Source: PALSA-1004 sp963829085
Lineage (GTDB): Bacteria; Pseudomonadota; Gammaproteobacteria; Burkholderiales; SG8-41
Assembly (NCBI GenBank): GCA_963829085.1
Contig: CAWHHJ010000004.1
Coordinates: 372,001-436,000, forward strand
Length of the DNA stretch: 64,000 nucleotides
Direction: 5' to 3'
The position numbers and the translations under genes were made by a program. Shown piece by piece: positions 48,564 through 57,259 of the stretch (its first letter is position 1; every line of letters begins with the position of its first letter). Under the pieces are notes generated by a model. The model was given only the letters and a program-made list of their open reading frames with translations, was not told where the DNA came from and searched no databases.

Positions 48564-49538
48564 TCACTCCTGCCGTATCCCCGCATCTTTGATGACGCGG
48601 CTCCAGCGCTGCAGTTCGTCGGCAATTTTTTTACGAAACTCATCTGGTGAATTGGGCGCAGCCTCGAGAGCGCTGACAGCAAGGCGCTCCTTTGTGTCAG
48701 GGGCGGCGACTGCACGCGCGATCTCGCGGTTGAGCAGCTTGATGATCGCCGGCGGCGTGCCGCCGACACTGATGACACTGTACCAGTTGCTCACATTGAC
48801 GTCGTTAACGCCGCTTTCGGCGAAGGTCGGCACGTCGGGGAGCAGTTGACTGCGTTTTGGCGCAGCAGCAGCGAGAATTTTCACGCGTCCGGCTTTTGAC
48901 AGTGGCAGCGTAACGGGCGCCGTCGATATCGTCGATTGGATCTGGCCAGCCACGACATCCGACAGCGCCGGGCCAACGCTTTTGTACGGCACATGGATCA
49001 TGTTGATGCCCGCGCGCAAGCGAAACAACTCCCCCGTCATATGCGTACCGCTGCCGCTGCCGGCCGAACCAATCGTGAGCTTGCCGGGCTGAGCTTTGGC
49101 AGCCGCGATGAAATCTTTGATGCTGGATGAGTAAGACAGGGCCGGATTGACGACGAGTATGTAAGGCGTCTCCGCCACCACCGAAATCGGGTCGAAATCT
49201 TTCAGCGCGTCATATTTCGGGTCCTTGAAGAACGCGATGTTGATGGTAAAACCGGAATCCGCGAGCAAGAGCGTATAGCCGTCGGCAGCAGCGTGCGCTG
49301 CAATCTGAGTGCCGAGCAAAGAAGCAGCGCCCGGCCGGTTATCTACGACCACCGTCTGTCCCAACTGCTCGGTCAGTTTGAGCGCGATCAGCCGGCCGAC
49401 AAAATCCGAGCCGCCGCCCGCCGCAAAGGGCACGATCAAGCGGATCGGCTTAGTCGGGTAATCCTGCGCCGAGACCAGCGGCAAGTTACACATCCAGGCC
49501 GCAAGCAGTGGCGTGATTAATTGCAGACAACTTTTCAT
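48564..49538 (-). CDS. Bug/TctC family receptor (Bug16)
   Basis: 324 residues from ATG 49538 (AGGAG upstream; the frame itself opens at 49616). A leader (LQLITPLLAAWMCNLPLVSA) precedes LIVPFAAGGGSDFVGRLIAL, NRPGAASLLG, AADGYTLLLADSGFTINIAF, IHVPYKSVGPALSDVVAGQI and RWSRVIKDAGIRQE. Third gene in the block of four tandem Bug genes (93 bp after Bug17) and the only one of the four with an unbroken frame. Confidence 0.92.
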   Translation of the reverse strand: MKSCLQLITPLLAAWMCNLPLVSAQDYPTKPIRLIVPFAAGGGSDFVGRLIALKLTEQLGQTVVVDNRPGAASLLGTQIAAHAAADGYTLLLADSGFTINIAFFKDPKYDALKDFDPISVVAETPYILVVNPALSYSSSIKDFIAAAKAQPGKLTIGSAGSGSGTHMTGELFRLRAGINMIHVPYKSVGPALSDVVAGQIQSTISTAPVTLPLSKAGRVKILAAAAPKRSQLLPDVPTFAESGVNDVNVSNWYSVISVGGTPPAIIKLLNREIARAVAAPDTKERLAVSALEAAPNSPDEFRKKIADELQRWSRVIKDAGIRQE

Positions 49539-49631
49539 GATCGGCCTGCTCCTGACATGGAAAGCGATTTGTACCTGTGCACGCATACGGTGGCCGTAGC
49601 CGTGTTCGCAGCACACAAGTTCGTCGCGCCC

Positions 49632-50595
49632 CTATTCGACCTTCGCGCCCGATACCTTCACGAGCTTGCCCCATTTATCGTGCTCGGAACGTATGTAAGC
49701 TGCGAGTTCGTCCGGTGTGCTCGTCACTATGTTGAAGCCCTGTGCCGCGATCTTTTCGCGTGTTGCGGGCTCGCGCAATATCTTTCACGATTTCCGTATT
49801 CAGTTTGGCGACGACGTCTCTAGGTATTCCCGCGGGACCGACGATTGCGACCCAGTTGCCGAGATCGAAGCCGGCAAAGCCAGCTTCTATCATCGTCGTC
49901 GTGTCAGGTAGCACCGGGTCGCGCTTCAAACTTGTAACGGCGATCGCGCGCATCTTGCCTGCTTTTACGAACGGCACGAGCTCCGGCATATTGTTGAACA
50001 GGAGCTCGATGTTGCCCGCCATCAGATCGACGCCCGCAGGGCCGCCGCCTTTGTACGGAACGTGCACGAGATCTTTTGCGCCGTAGGCACGCAGCATCTC
50101 CGCGGCGAGGTGGCCGGGCGTGCCTATACCGGACGACCCATAAGTAAGCTTGCGTTTTTGCGTCAGTGCAATCAATTCTTTCGGTCCCCTGGCGGGTACC
50201 ACCGGATGCGCCGCGAGCAGCAGCGGTATCTCGGCGACGCGTGTGATCGGCGTGAAATCTTTGAGCACGTCGTAGCTCAACTTCGGATACAGCGTCGCAT
50301 TAATAGTGTGCGTCGCACTGATATTGCCGATCGTGTAGCCGTCGGGCGCGCTGCGCGCAATCGCCTCGGCGCCGATGTTCGCACCGCCTCCCGGACGGTT
50401 ATCGACAATCACAGTTTGACCCATGAGCTCCGTCATGCGTGCGCCGATGATGCGCGCCAGGATATCGTTTGAGCCGCCGGGCGGAAACGCGATGATGTAG
50501 CGGATGGGCTTCGCGGGAAAACTCTGCGCGCAGGCACCGCCTGCAATACACCCCAGCGCCACCAGCACCGCGCATCGCTCGAAGCGCTTCCACAT
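49632..50595 (-). CDS. Bug/TctC family receptor, frameshifted near C-terminus (Bug17)
   Basis: Leader CAVLVALGCIAGGACAQ; IIAFPPGGSNDILAR, NRPGGGANIG, APDGYTIGNISATHTINATL, HVPYKGGGPAGVDLMAGN. The frame is intact to about 49792, where an extra G in GTGAAAGATATTG diverts it. The next frame gives ILREPATREKIAAQGFNIVT, then DKWGKLVKVSGAKVE, ending at 49632, the normal family tail. Repaired length about 320 residues. First gene of the minus-strand run that goes on through Bug14 to the hydroxyacid dehydrogenase; AGGAGAAC lies just before its start. Confidence 0.85.
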
Positions 50596-50870
50596 CCTGT
50601 TCTCCTTAAATGTCGTCGTGCATTCGATGCCGACGCTTCATATGGCGCGCCGCGGGCGGCTAGCTTATTCTACTAACGCTCCGTCTAATACTTGTAATCC
50701 GGGTAAAACGTTTCGACAAGCGCGCGACCTGCCACCCAGTCGCGCACCGCTCCGGGCGTCGCATCTAAACATCACGCCGATGCGGGATTATAGACGGCGC
50801 GCTCGCGAGTGAACTATCTGCATGCAATAATCGCGGCTCAACTTCTTTCGAGAGTAGAACGGGATTACGC

Positions 50871-52289
50871 ATGAGCATGACTCTTATCAAAGGCGCAACC
50901 ATCGTGTCGATGGATGCGGCGATTGGCGATCTCGACAGTGGCGATATCCTCATTGACGGCGATAAGATCGTCGAGGTCGGCCGTAATATCGCTGCGCCGA
51001 ATGCCGCGGTGATCGATGGCAGGGATCGCATCGTAATTCCCGGCATGGTCAATGCGCATATTCACACGTGGGAGTTTGCGCTGCGCGGCATCGGCGGCAA
51101 CTGGGTCGGCAGCCGCGATTACCACGCTAACATGCATCAGGGCATGGCAACGCGCTACACCGCACGCGACGTTTACCTCGCCAATCTCATTGGTTCGCTG
51201 AATCAGATTCATCACGGCACGACCACTATCATGGACTGGTGTCATATCGTGAAGGACGCCGGGATGACGGACGCCGCCATTGACGGCCTGACGGACGCTG
51301 GCATACGCGCCGTATTTGCGCGCGGCACTGTCAAGCCACCCATCACGCAAGACGCTACTCCGTATTACAAGATTCCGTATCCGCGCGACGAAATTCATCG
51401 CCTGCGCACTGGCCGCTTCGCATCCGACGACGGCCTCATGTCACTCGCGATGGCCATACTGGGGCCTGATTGGGGCGAGTATGACGTCGCCGTGCATGAC
51501 ATTCGGCTGGCACGGGAATATGGACTCATCAACTCGGCACACAGTTATGGACGCAAAGGCAAACGCGTCGTCGAAGACGGCTATCCACGCCTGGCCAAAG
51601 CAGGCCTCCTCGGCCCGGACCACAACATCGCGCACGGCAACTGCTTCGATAAGGAGGAGCTGGAAATCGTTCTCGGCGCCGGATGCACGATCACTGCAAC
51701 GTGCCTGACGGAAATGATGAATTATGAGCAGCCCGCGATGATCGGGCGCATGGCGAAACTCGGCGGGACGCCGTCGATAGGCTCCGATTGCGATCCGTAT
51801 TTCAACAGCTCGATGTTGTGGGTGACGCGTCATGCGTTCCAGCACCAGCGCGAGCTCGACAATCGCAGCCTTTACGCATTAGGCAAATGGCCCGCCGGCA
51901 CGCAGCATTCAACGCAGACGCGCGATGCGCTGTATTGGGCGACGATGGGCGGCGCCAAGGCATTGAAGCTCGACCATAAAATCGGATCGATTACACCGGG
52001 CAAACAAGCCGATCTCACGCTTTTCGATACGAGCGGCATGAATCTTTTTGCCGCCACGCCCGGCGGCGATCCTGCGCATGCCATCGTGCTCTACGCCGAA
52101 GCCTCAGACGTGGACAGTGTGATGATCGCGGGGAAATTTCTAAAGCGCGGCGGCAAGCTCGTATATTCCGCGGACAAGTTCGCGCAACTACGCGACGACG
52201 TGCTCCGCTCGCGTGAGCGCATCATGCATGAAGCGGGATACAAATATCAGCGTGTTCCGAAAGGCCCGATGCCGGAGAAGTTCGTTTAG
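50871..52289 (+). CDS. Amidohydrolase family protein (atrazine chlorohydrolase/deaminase-like)
   Basis: 472 residues, cytoplasmic. Metal sites: NAHIHTW (HxH), HSYG in NSAHSYGRKG, the catalytic His in IAHGNCFDKEE and Asp in SIGSDCDPYF; the composite N- and C-terminal beta-sandwich has TLIKGATIVSMDAAIGDLDS and GSITPGKQADLTLFDTSGMN. This is the AtzA/TrzN/SsnA-like group that deaminates or dechlorinates heterocycles (guanine, cytosine, triazines). A purine/pyrimidine-like or triazine-like substrate is possible. Bug18 starts 100 bp downstream on the same strand. AGAGTAG upstream is not a clear ribosome site. Confidence 0.9.
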   Translation: MSMTLIKGATIVSMDAAIGDLDSGDILIDGDKIVEVGRNIAAPNAAVIDGRDRIVIPGMVNAHIHTWEFALRGIGGNWVGSRDYHANMHQGMATRYTARDVYLANLIGSLNQIHHGTTTIMDWCHIVKDAGMTDAAIDGLTDAGIRAVFARGTVKPPITQDATPYYKIPYPRDEIHRLRTGRFASDDGLMSLAMAILGPDWGEYDVAVHDIRLAREYGLINSAHSYGRKGKRVVEDGYPRLAKAGLLGPDHNIAHGNCFDKEELEIVLGAGCTITATCLTEMMNYEQPAMIGRMAKLGGTPSIGSDCDPYFNSSMLWVTRHAFQHQRELDNRSLYALGKWPAGTQHSTQTRDALYWATMGGAKALKLDHKIGSITPGKQADLTLFDTSGMNLFAATPGGDPAHAIVLYAEASDVDSVMIAGKFLKRGGKLVYSADKFAQLRDDVLRSRERIMHEAGYKYQRVPKGPMPEKFV

Positions 52290-52389
52290 CCGCAGAGTGA
52301 ACCAACATTATCGCGGATGGAAATCAAAGCGGAACCAACCAGCGATACGCACCGATTGAAAACTCCGCCAAAAGCGTGCTGATAGAAAT

Positions 52390-53436
52390 ATGTTGAGTGC
52401 TTTCATCTTCTCAATTGCTCTTGTCCTTATCTGCGTTTCCCGGTGTCCATCTGCGGCAAACAGTTGCTGGAAATCCGTCGGGGTGTTCGTAGTTTTAAGC
52501 GTTTGTACACCAGCCGCTCAGGCGCAATCAGCGGACAAATATCCAACGCGACCCGTGCGCATGGTGCACGGTTTCATCTCAGGCGGCAGCGTCGACATCA
52601 CTGCGCGCCTGCTCGCGGCGCACATGACTGAGGCGTTCGGCCAGCAGGTCATCGTGGATGGCCGTCCGGGCGCAGGCGGGACCACCGGCGCTTCCATCGT
52701 CGCCAGGAGCGATCCTGACGGTTACACGCTGTTTCTCATGGCATCGGGACATGCGACGTCGCCCGGCCTTTATCGCGCGCTGCCGTACGATCCGGTCAAA
52801 GACTTTACGATGGTCTCGATGGTCGCGAGCAATCCGATGGTGGTGCTCACGAATCCGGGATTTGCGGCAAAGACGATGCAGGAACTCGTGCAGCGGGCGA
52901 AAGCCGCGCCCGGCCAGATCAATTACGGCTCGGGCGGCATCGGCAGCGGCATGCACCTCGCCGCGGTACTCTTTCAAGCGCGCACCGGTGTGACGCTCAA
53001 TCATGTCCCGTATAAAGGCGGGAATGCAGGGCCGGTTGCATTGCTCGCCAATGAAATCCCGCTGCTCTTTACGACGGCAGGCGGCTCGACCGCTTATGTG
53101 GACAGCGGCCGTTTGCGCGCGCTAGCGGTCACAACGCAAAAGCGGTTCACGCTGTGGCCTGACGTGCCGACGATTGCCGAGACTGTGTCTCCGGGCTTTG
53201 ACGTGCTTGCGTGGTATGCGGTCGCGGGTCCGCGCAACATGCCCGCAGCACTCGTCGATAAACTTAACGCGACCGTGAGTGGAATCCTCAAGCGACCGGA
53301 TGTAACCGAAAAGATGCTTGTGCTCGGGGCGGAAACGCGCACCACGACGCCGCGCGCAGCGCAGGATTTTCTCGCTTCCGAAGTCGCGCGCTGGACGAAG
53401 GTTGTGCGCCAGGAAAAAATCCCGCCGCAGGATTAA
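52390..53436 (+). CDS. Bug/TctC family receptor (Bug18)
   Basis: 348 residues, longer than most because of a double-hydrophobic N-terminus (LSAFIFSIALVLICVSRCPS and later VGVFVVLSVCTPAAQAQ); the real start may lie nearer the second stretch. MVHGFISGGSVDITARLLAA replaces the PFPPGG loop with HGFISGG. GRPGAGGTTG, PDGYTLFLMASGHATSPGLY, NHVPYKGGNAGPVALLAN and RWTKVVRQEKIPPQD follow. It comes after the amidohydrolase on the same strand and faces a lipoprotein gene 53 bp away. Confidence 0.9.
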   Translation: MLSAFIFSIALVLICVSRCPSAANSCWKSVGVFVVLSVCTPAAQAQSADKYPTRPVRMVHGFISGGSVDITARLLAAHMTEAFGQQVIVDGRPGAGGTTGASIVARSDPDGYTLFLMASGHATSPGLYRALPYDPVKDFTMVSMVASNPMVVLTNPGFAAKTMQELVQRAKAAPGQINYGSGGIGSGMHLAAVLFQARTGVTLNHVPYKGGNAGPVALLANEIPLLFTTAGGSTAYVDSGRLRALAVTTQKRFTLWPDVPTIAETVSPGFDVLAWYAVAGPRNMPAALVDKLNATVSGILKRPDVTEKMLVLGAETRTTTPRAAQDFLASEVARWTKVVRQEKIPPQD

Positions 53437-53489
53437 ATGCAAGATCGCGCGTTTAGGGTGGAGAAGCGCGAAGTTACTCAGTTGCAGAC

Positions 53490-53954
53490 TTAGCGGCGTA
53501 CAAACGTGCTGCAGAATTGAGAGTTGCCGTTCCAGGTCTGCTCCACGACGATGGCGTTTTTGAATACCAAGGTTCGCTGGCAGCGCACCACTTGACCGCC
53601 GCCGCCCCCGCCGATCGGGAAGCCCGTTCCAACGCCCACGCCGACGCCACGACTGCCGCCGAATATGCCGATCGACGAAGATGAATAGCCGGCGCCGCCG
53701 ACCGTGCTGGACTCGGAAAGCCAGCTATACACGTAACGGCCGTCCTCCATGACTGTGTAGCCGCCAGGCTGGCCCCATTGCGCGACGACCGCGTCATAAG
53801 ACGCGCCGTGCCAGCTTGCGCGAGTGGCGGTGTAGTCGACTTCCGGCGCCGTGGTTGCGCAACCTGTGAGCGCCATCGCCACAAGCGCACTGGCGCTGAT
53901 TGGGCTTGCATAAAGACTGCAGAAAAAATCCCGCACGCAAATCAGAGTGCGCAC
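53490..53954 (-). CDS. Lipoprotein, glycine-rich, unknown function
   Basis: 154 residues. SASALVAMALTGC gives a lipobox (LTGC) after an unusually long n-region; the true start may lie nearer residue 16. The mature part has WHGASYDAVVAQWGQPGGYT and EDGRYVYSWLSESS, a pattern seen in SmpA/OmlA-like and other outer-membrane lipoproteins, then a glycine/serine-rich tract (GIFGGSRGVGVGVGTGFPIG) and Cys-containing C-terminus CQRTLVFKNAIVVEQTWNGN. Function not recognised. 27 bp after the enolase-superfamily gene on the same strand. Confidence 0.7.
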   Translation of the reverse strand: MRTLICVRDFFCSLYASPISASALVAMALTGCATTAPEVDYTATRASWHGASYDAVVAQWGQPGGYTVMEDGRYVYSWLSESSTVGGAGYSSSSIGIFGGSRGVGVGVGTGFPIGGGGGGQVVRCQRTLVFKNAIVVEQTWNGNSQFCSTFVRR

Positions 53955-53981
53955 CGGGACGACAGTTCCCTGCGATATTCG

Positions 53982-55079
53982 CTAGCGGATGCGCAGTTCA
54001 TCGATCACTGCGGGATCGGGATCCACGCCAAGCCCCGGACCTTGCGGAATCCCGATGCAGCCGTTGCTTTTCGGCTCGATTGCAGCGTGCATAACGTTCT
54101 GCGCAAAGTCGGCGTCGTAGCGCTCGACGAGTGTAGGGTTGGCCATCGCGGCGATGCAATGCACGGACGCAAGGAGTCCCGGACCAAAGTATGCGGAATG
54201 CGGCACTACAGTGACGCCGAACGCGTCTGCAAGCGCCATTACTTTGCGCATCATCGTGACGCCGCCGACTTTCGTGATGCTCGGCTGCGCGTATGTAAGC
54301 GCATCGTGCTCGAACATGCTCTTGAACTCGGGCAGCATTGCATTCTCGCCGGCGGCCGTGCGCAGTCCACCGTGCGTGCGCACGCGTGCGAGCCCCGCGT
54401 GATCCTCGGGCGGCCAGATCGGCTCCTCCAGCCAGTGCGGATCGAACTCCTGCAGTCGCCTCGCCATCGTAATTGCTTCGTCGATCGTCCACGGACAATT
54501 GCAGTCGATCATGATCGGAATGTCGGGACCGGCGGCGATGCGCGCGGCCTTGATCGGTTCGACGGTGATTTCGTGCAGCTTGATATGGCGATAGCCGCGC
54601 TTCAATGCGCGCTCGACGTACTGCGTTACTGCGGCCGGCTCGCCATAACGCAAAAGGCTCGCGTACGCCGGTAATTCGGTTTTGTGCGCGCCGCCAAGCA
54701 GGCGGTACAACGGCAGCTTTGCGAGCTTGCCGGCAATATCCCAAAGCGCAATGTCCACCGCTGACAGCGCATACATCGCCGGACCATTGCGGCCAACGCC
54801 ACCCAGATTGCGCTGCAGCTCCTCGACGAGCGTGCTGATCTGCGTCGGATCGCGGCCAATGCACATCGGACCGATGAATGAATCCAGCGCCGCTTTGGTC
54901 GCGGTGAAAATGCGGTGACCGAAACCCTCGCCCCAGCCGGTCACACCTTCATCCGTTTCGATCTTCACGAGCAGCGTGTCCATGCTGGTGCGTGGCTTGC
55001 CGCCCTGTTTCGGCATCACGCTGCCTTCGATAATCATCGGCATCGACACCACGATCGTTTCAACTTTTGTGATTTTCAT
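53982..55079 (-). CDS. Mandelate racemase/muconate lactonizing enzyme family protein
   Basis: 365 residues from ATG 55079. Capping domain KITKVETIVVSMPMIIEGSV; barrel with a Lys-x-His in RHIKLHE, metal ligands in MIDCNCPWTIDEA, HWLEEPIWPPEDH and AAGENAMLPEF, and His in VVPHSAYFGPGLL. The KxH pair instead of KxK points away from muconate cycloisomerase, toward racemase- or dehydratase-type members. Starts 157 bp from divergent Bug19. The substrate is unknown; a hydroxy or amino acid is plausible. Confidence 0.88.
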   Translation of the reverse strand: MKITKVETIVVSMPMIIEGSVMPKQGGKPRTSMDTLLVKIETDEGVTGWGEGFGHRIFTATKAALDSFIGPMCIGRDPTQISTLVEELQRNLGGVGRNGPAMYALSAVDIALWDIAGKLAKLPLYRLLGGAHKTELPAYASLLRYGEPAAVTQYVERALKRGYRHIKLHEITVEPIKAARIAAGPDIPIMIDCNCPWTIDEAITMARRLQEFDPHWLEEPIWPPEDHAGLARVRTHGGLRTAAGENAMLPEFKSMFEHDALTYAQPSITKVGGVTMMRKVMALADAFGVTVVPHSAYFGPGLLASVHCIAAMANPTLVERYDADFAQNVMHAAIEPKSNGCIGIPQGPGLGVDPDPAVIDELRIR

Positions 55080-55235
55080 TTTTCGCGCCTGGGAATTATG
55101 CGTGTCCGAGTTTAGCAGCATGCGTGTAGAACGAGCCGCTCAACAGACCGGATTGGAGCAGCTGTATTCGATGCAGTAAACTCCAACGACGTTCACCGGC
55201 AGCTCGACCGAGCTGAGCGCCGACCTGAGGAAATC

Positions 55236-56213
55236 ATGCATTCCGGATCACGCCGTGTTCGCGCGCTCAGCGCTGCATTACCGCTTGCCTTGTTTGCAAC
55301 GCTCGCGCTTGGACAAGCTTATCCGACCAAGCCGGTCCGCCTGCTGCTGCCATTTCCCGTCGGCGGTCCAAGCGACATCCTCGGCCGCGCGGTCGGACAG
55401 AAGCTCGGCGAACAATTGGGGACCAACGTGGTGCCCGACAATCGCGCAGGCGCTGGCGGCAACCTCGGTCTGAGCATGGCAGCAAAGGCAGCACCCGACG
55501 GCTATACGCTGCTCGTCACATCGTCCGCGATCGCGGTCAGTCCCGCGCTGTATTCGAAGCTCGATTACAACGCCGCCACAGATTTCGCGCCGATCGCCCG
55601 TCTCGCTGCAATCCAGAATGTATTGCTGGTGAATCCCGGCGTACCGGCGAAGTCGTTGAAGGACTTCATCGCGCTCGCGCGCGCTCAGCCGGGCAAGCTG
55701 AATTACGGCTCGGGCGGCGCAGGCACAACGAATCATCTGGCCAACGAGCTCTTGATGAGTCTCGAAAAAATAAATTTGGTGCACGTTCCGTATAAAGGCG
55801 CGTCCGTCGCGGTTTTCTCACTGATCGGCGGCGAGGTCGATGAGGTAGTGGTTGCAGTGGCATCGGCGCTGACGCAAATCCGCGCCGGCAAGGTTCGCGC
55901 GCTCGCCGTACTCTCCGAGCACCGGGTGCAAACGCTGCCGGATGTGCCGACCGCCAAGGAAGCAGGCGTAGACAATTTTGTGATGCCGATCTGGTTCGGC
56001 ATGTTCGCGCCGGCAGCCACGCCGCGTGAGATTCTTGCGCGCCTGAACCAGGAAGTCGCGAAGGCGATGGCGGCGCCGGATTTCCGCGAGCGCCTAGCTG
56101 CGGCCGGCGTGGATCCATGGCCCGGCACGCCGCAAGAGCTCGCAAATCTGGTGCGTAGCGAAACTTCCCGCTATGCAGCGCTGATCAAAAAAGCGGGCTT
56201 GCACGCCGAATAG
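55236..56213 (+). CDS. Bug/TctC family receptor (Bug19)
   Basis: 325 residues, intact, with GAGGAA 5' of the ATG. Leader RVRALSAALPLALFATLALG-Q. LLLPFPVGGPSDILGR, NRAGAGGNLG, PDGYTLLVTSSAIAVSPALY, NYGSGGAGTTNHLANELLMS, HVPYKGASVAVFSLIGGEVD, ALTQIRAGKVRALAVLSEHR and ALIKKAGLHAE. Belongs to the same local clade as Bug2 and Bug13. SDR gene starts 36 bp downstream; the enolase-superfamily gene is divergent. The three may form one catabolic set. Confidence 0.92.
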   Translation: MHSGSRRVRALSAALPLALFATLALGQAYPTKPVRLLLPFPVGGPSDILGRAVGQKLGEQLGTNVVPDNRAGAGGNLGLSMAAKAAPDGYTLLVTSSAIAVSPALYSKLDYNAATDFAPIARLAAIQNVLLVNPGVPAKSLKDFIALARAQPGKLNYGSGGAGTTNHLANELLMSLEKINLVHVPYKGASVAVFSLIGGEVDEVVVAVASALTQIRAGKVRALAVLSEHRVQTLPDVPTAKEAGVDNFVMPIWFGMFAPAATPREILARLNQEVAKAMAAPDFRERLAAAGVDPWPGTPQELANLVRSETSRYAALIKKAGLHAE

Positions 56214-56249
56214 AAGCGAACAGATTTCAGTCTTAGCGGAGAACACACT

Positions 56250-57062
56250 ATGGGCAGGCTAGACGGGAAGGTTGCGTTTTTGACAGGTGCGGGCGCCGGC
56301 ATCGCCAACGCGACGGCACTGGCGTATGCGCGCGAAGGTGCGCGCGTCGGCATTGCGGAGATCAATGCCGCTGCAGGCCGCGCGGCCGAAAAGGAAGTGC
56401 GCGATGCGGGCGGCGAAGCGCTGTTCATAGAGACCGATGTCACTCAGGACGATAGCGTCAAGCGGGCTATCGATGCGACCGCCGCCAGGTTCGGACGGCT
56501 CGACGTCCTCATGAATTGCGCCGGCGGCTCGCTGCAGGAAGACTATCCGGTGCACGAGATGGATCTCGATGTATGGCACCGCACGATTGCTCTCAACCTG
56601 CTGCACCCTTTTCTTTCTTGTCGTCATGGCATCCCGCATATCATCAAAGCGGGCGGCGGCTCGATAATCAATTTCTCATCGCATCTGGGCCTGATCGGTT
56701 CGCAGAAACCGGCCTATGCAGCCGCTAAAGGCGGGATCGTGTCTTTCACGAAAACGCTCGCTGCGCAATACGTCGACTACGGCATACGTGCCAATGCTAT
56801 TGCGCCCGCCGTTGTGCGCACCGAGCGCTCGATCAAGCGCTGGGAGAATAAAGAATGGCTGCTGTCGGAGAATCCGACACCTGCCGTGCTTGCACGCAAG
56901 GCGACCATGAAACTCTACCCGTTCTCAGTCGGCGAAGCGGCGGACATTGCAGCCGTCGCTGTATTTCTTGCTTCCGATGAATCGCGCATGATCACCGGCA
57001 CGACCATCGCTGCAGACGGCGGGCGCTCGTCATATCTGAAAGTCTATGCGCCGGAACAATGA
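56250..57062 (+). CDS. SDR family oxidoreductase
   Basis: 270 residues. NAD(P)-binding TGAGAGIANA at 12-21 (Gly-rich TGxxxGI), Asp63 in ETDVTQ, NCAGG at 89-93, catalytic Ser143/144 (NFSSHLGL), Tyr156 and Lys160 (YAAAK), with C-terminal FLASDESRMITGTTIAADGG. Classical SDR of the 3-oxoacyl/short-chain alcohol dehydrogenase type, oxidising a hydroxyl next to a carboxylate or ring. 36 bp after Bug19. Likely acts on the Bug19 ligand or a product of the nearby enolase-family enzyme. Confidence 0.93.
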   Translation: MGRLDGKVAFLTGAGAGIANATALAYAREGARVGIAEINAAAGRAAEKEVRDAGGEALFIETDVTQDDSVKRAIDATAARFGRLDVLMNCAGGSLQEDYPVHEMDLDVWHRTIALNLLHPFLSCRHGIPHIIKAGGGSIINFSSHLGLIGSQKPAYAAAKGGIVSFTKTLAAQYVDYGIRANAIAPAVVRTERSIKRWENKEWLLSENPTPAVLARKATMKLYPFSVGEAADIAAVAVFLASDESRMITGTTIAADGGRSSYLKVYAPEQ

Positions 57063-57259
57063 TGCTCGCGGAAATCGCTACAAGTTTTGCGGCAAGGACG
57101 GCTGGCAGCGACTAGCGCCCGCACGGGAAGCGTAATCTCCGACAGTACATTCAGACGTGCGACGACTGCAGCGCAACACCATGGTCGCTATATTGGTCGC
57201 CGCGATGATCCTGGAACAAATCTTCTTCATGGCCGCTATGTCACACGGCACAATGACGC

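Noticed and set aside
46520..50595. Recent tandem amplification of one Bug gene
   Set aside because: First ligand loops, leaders and inner regions of Bug14 to Bug17 differ too much for a recent duplication.
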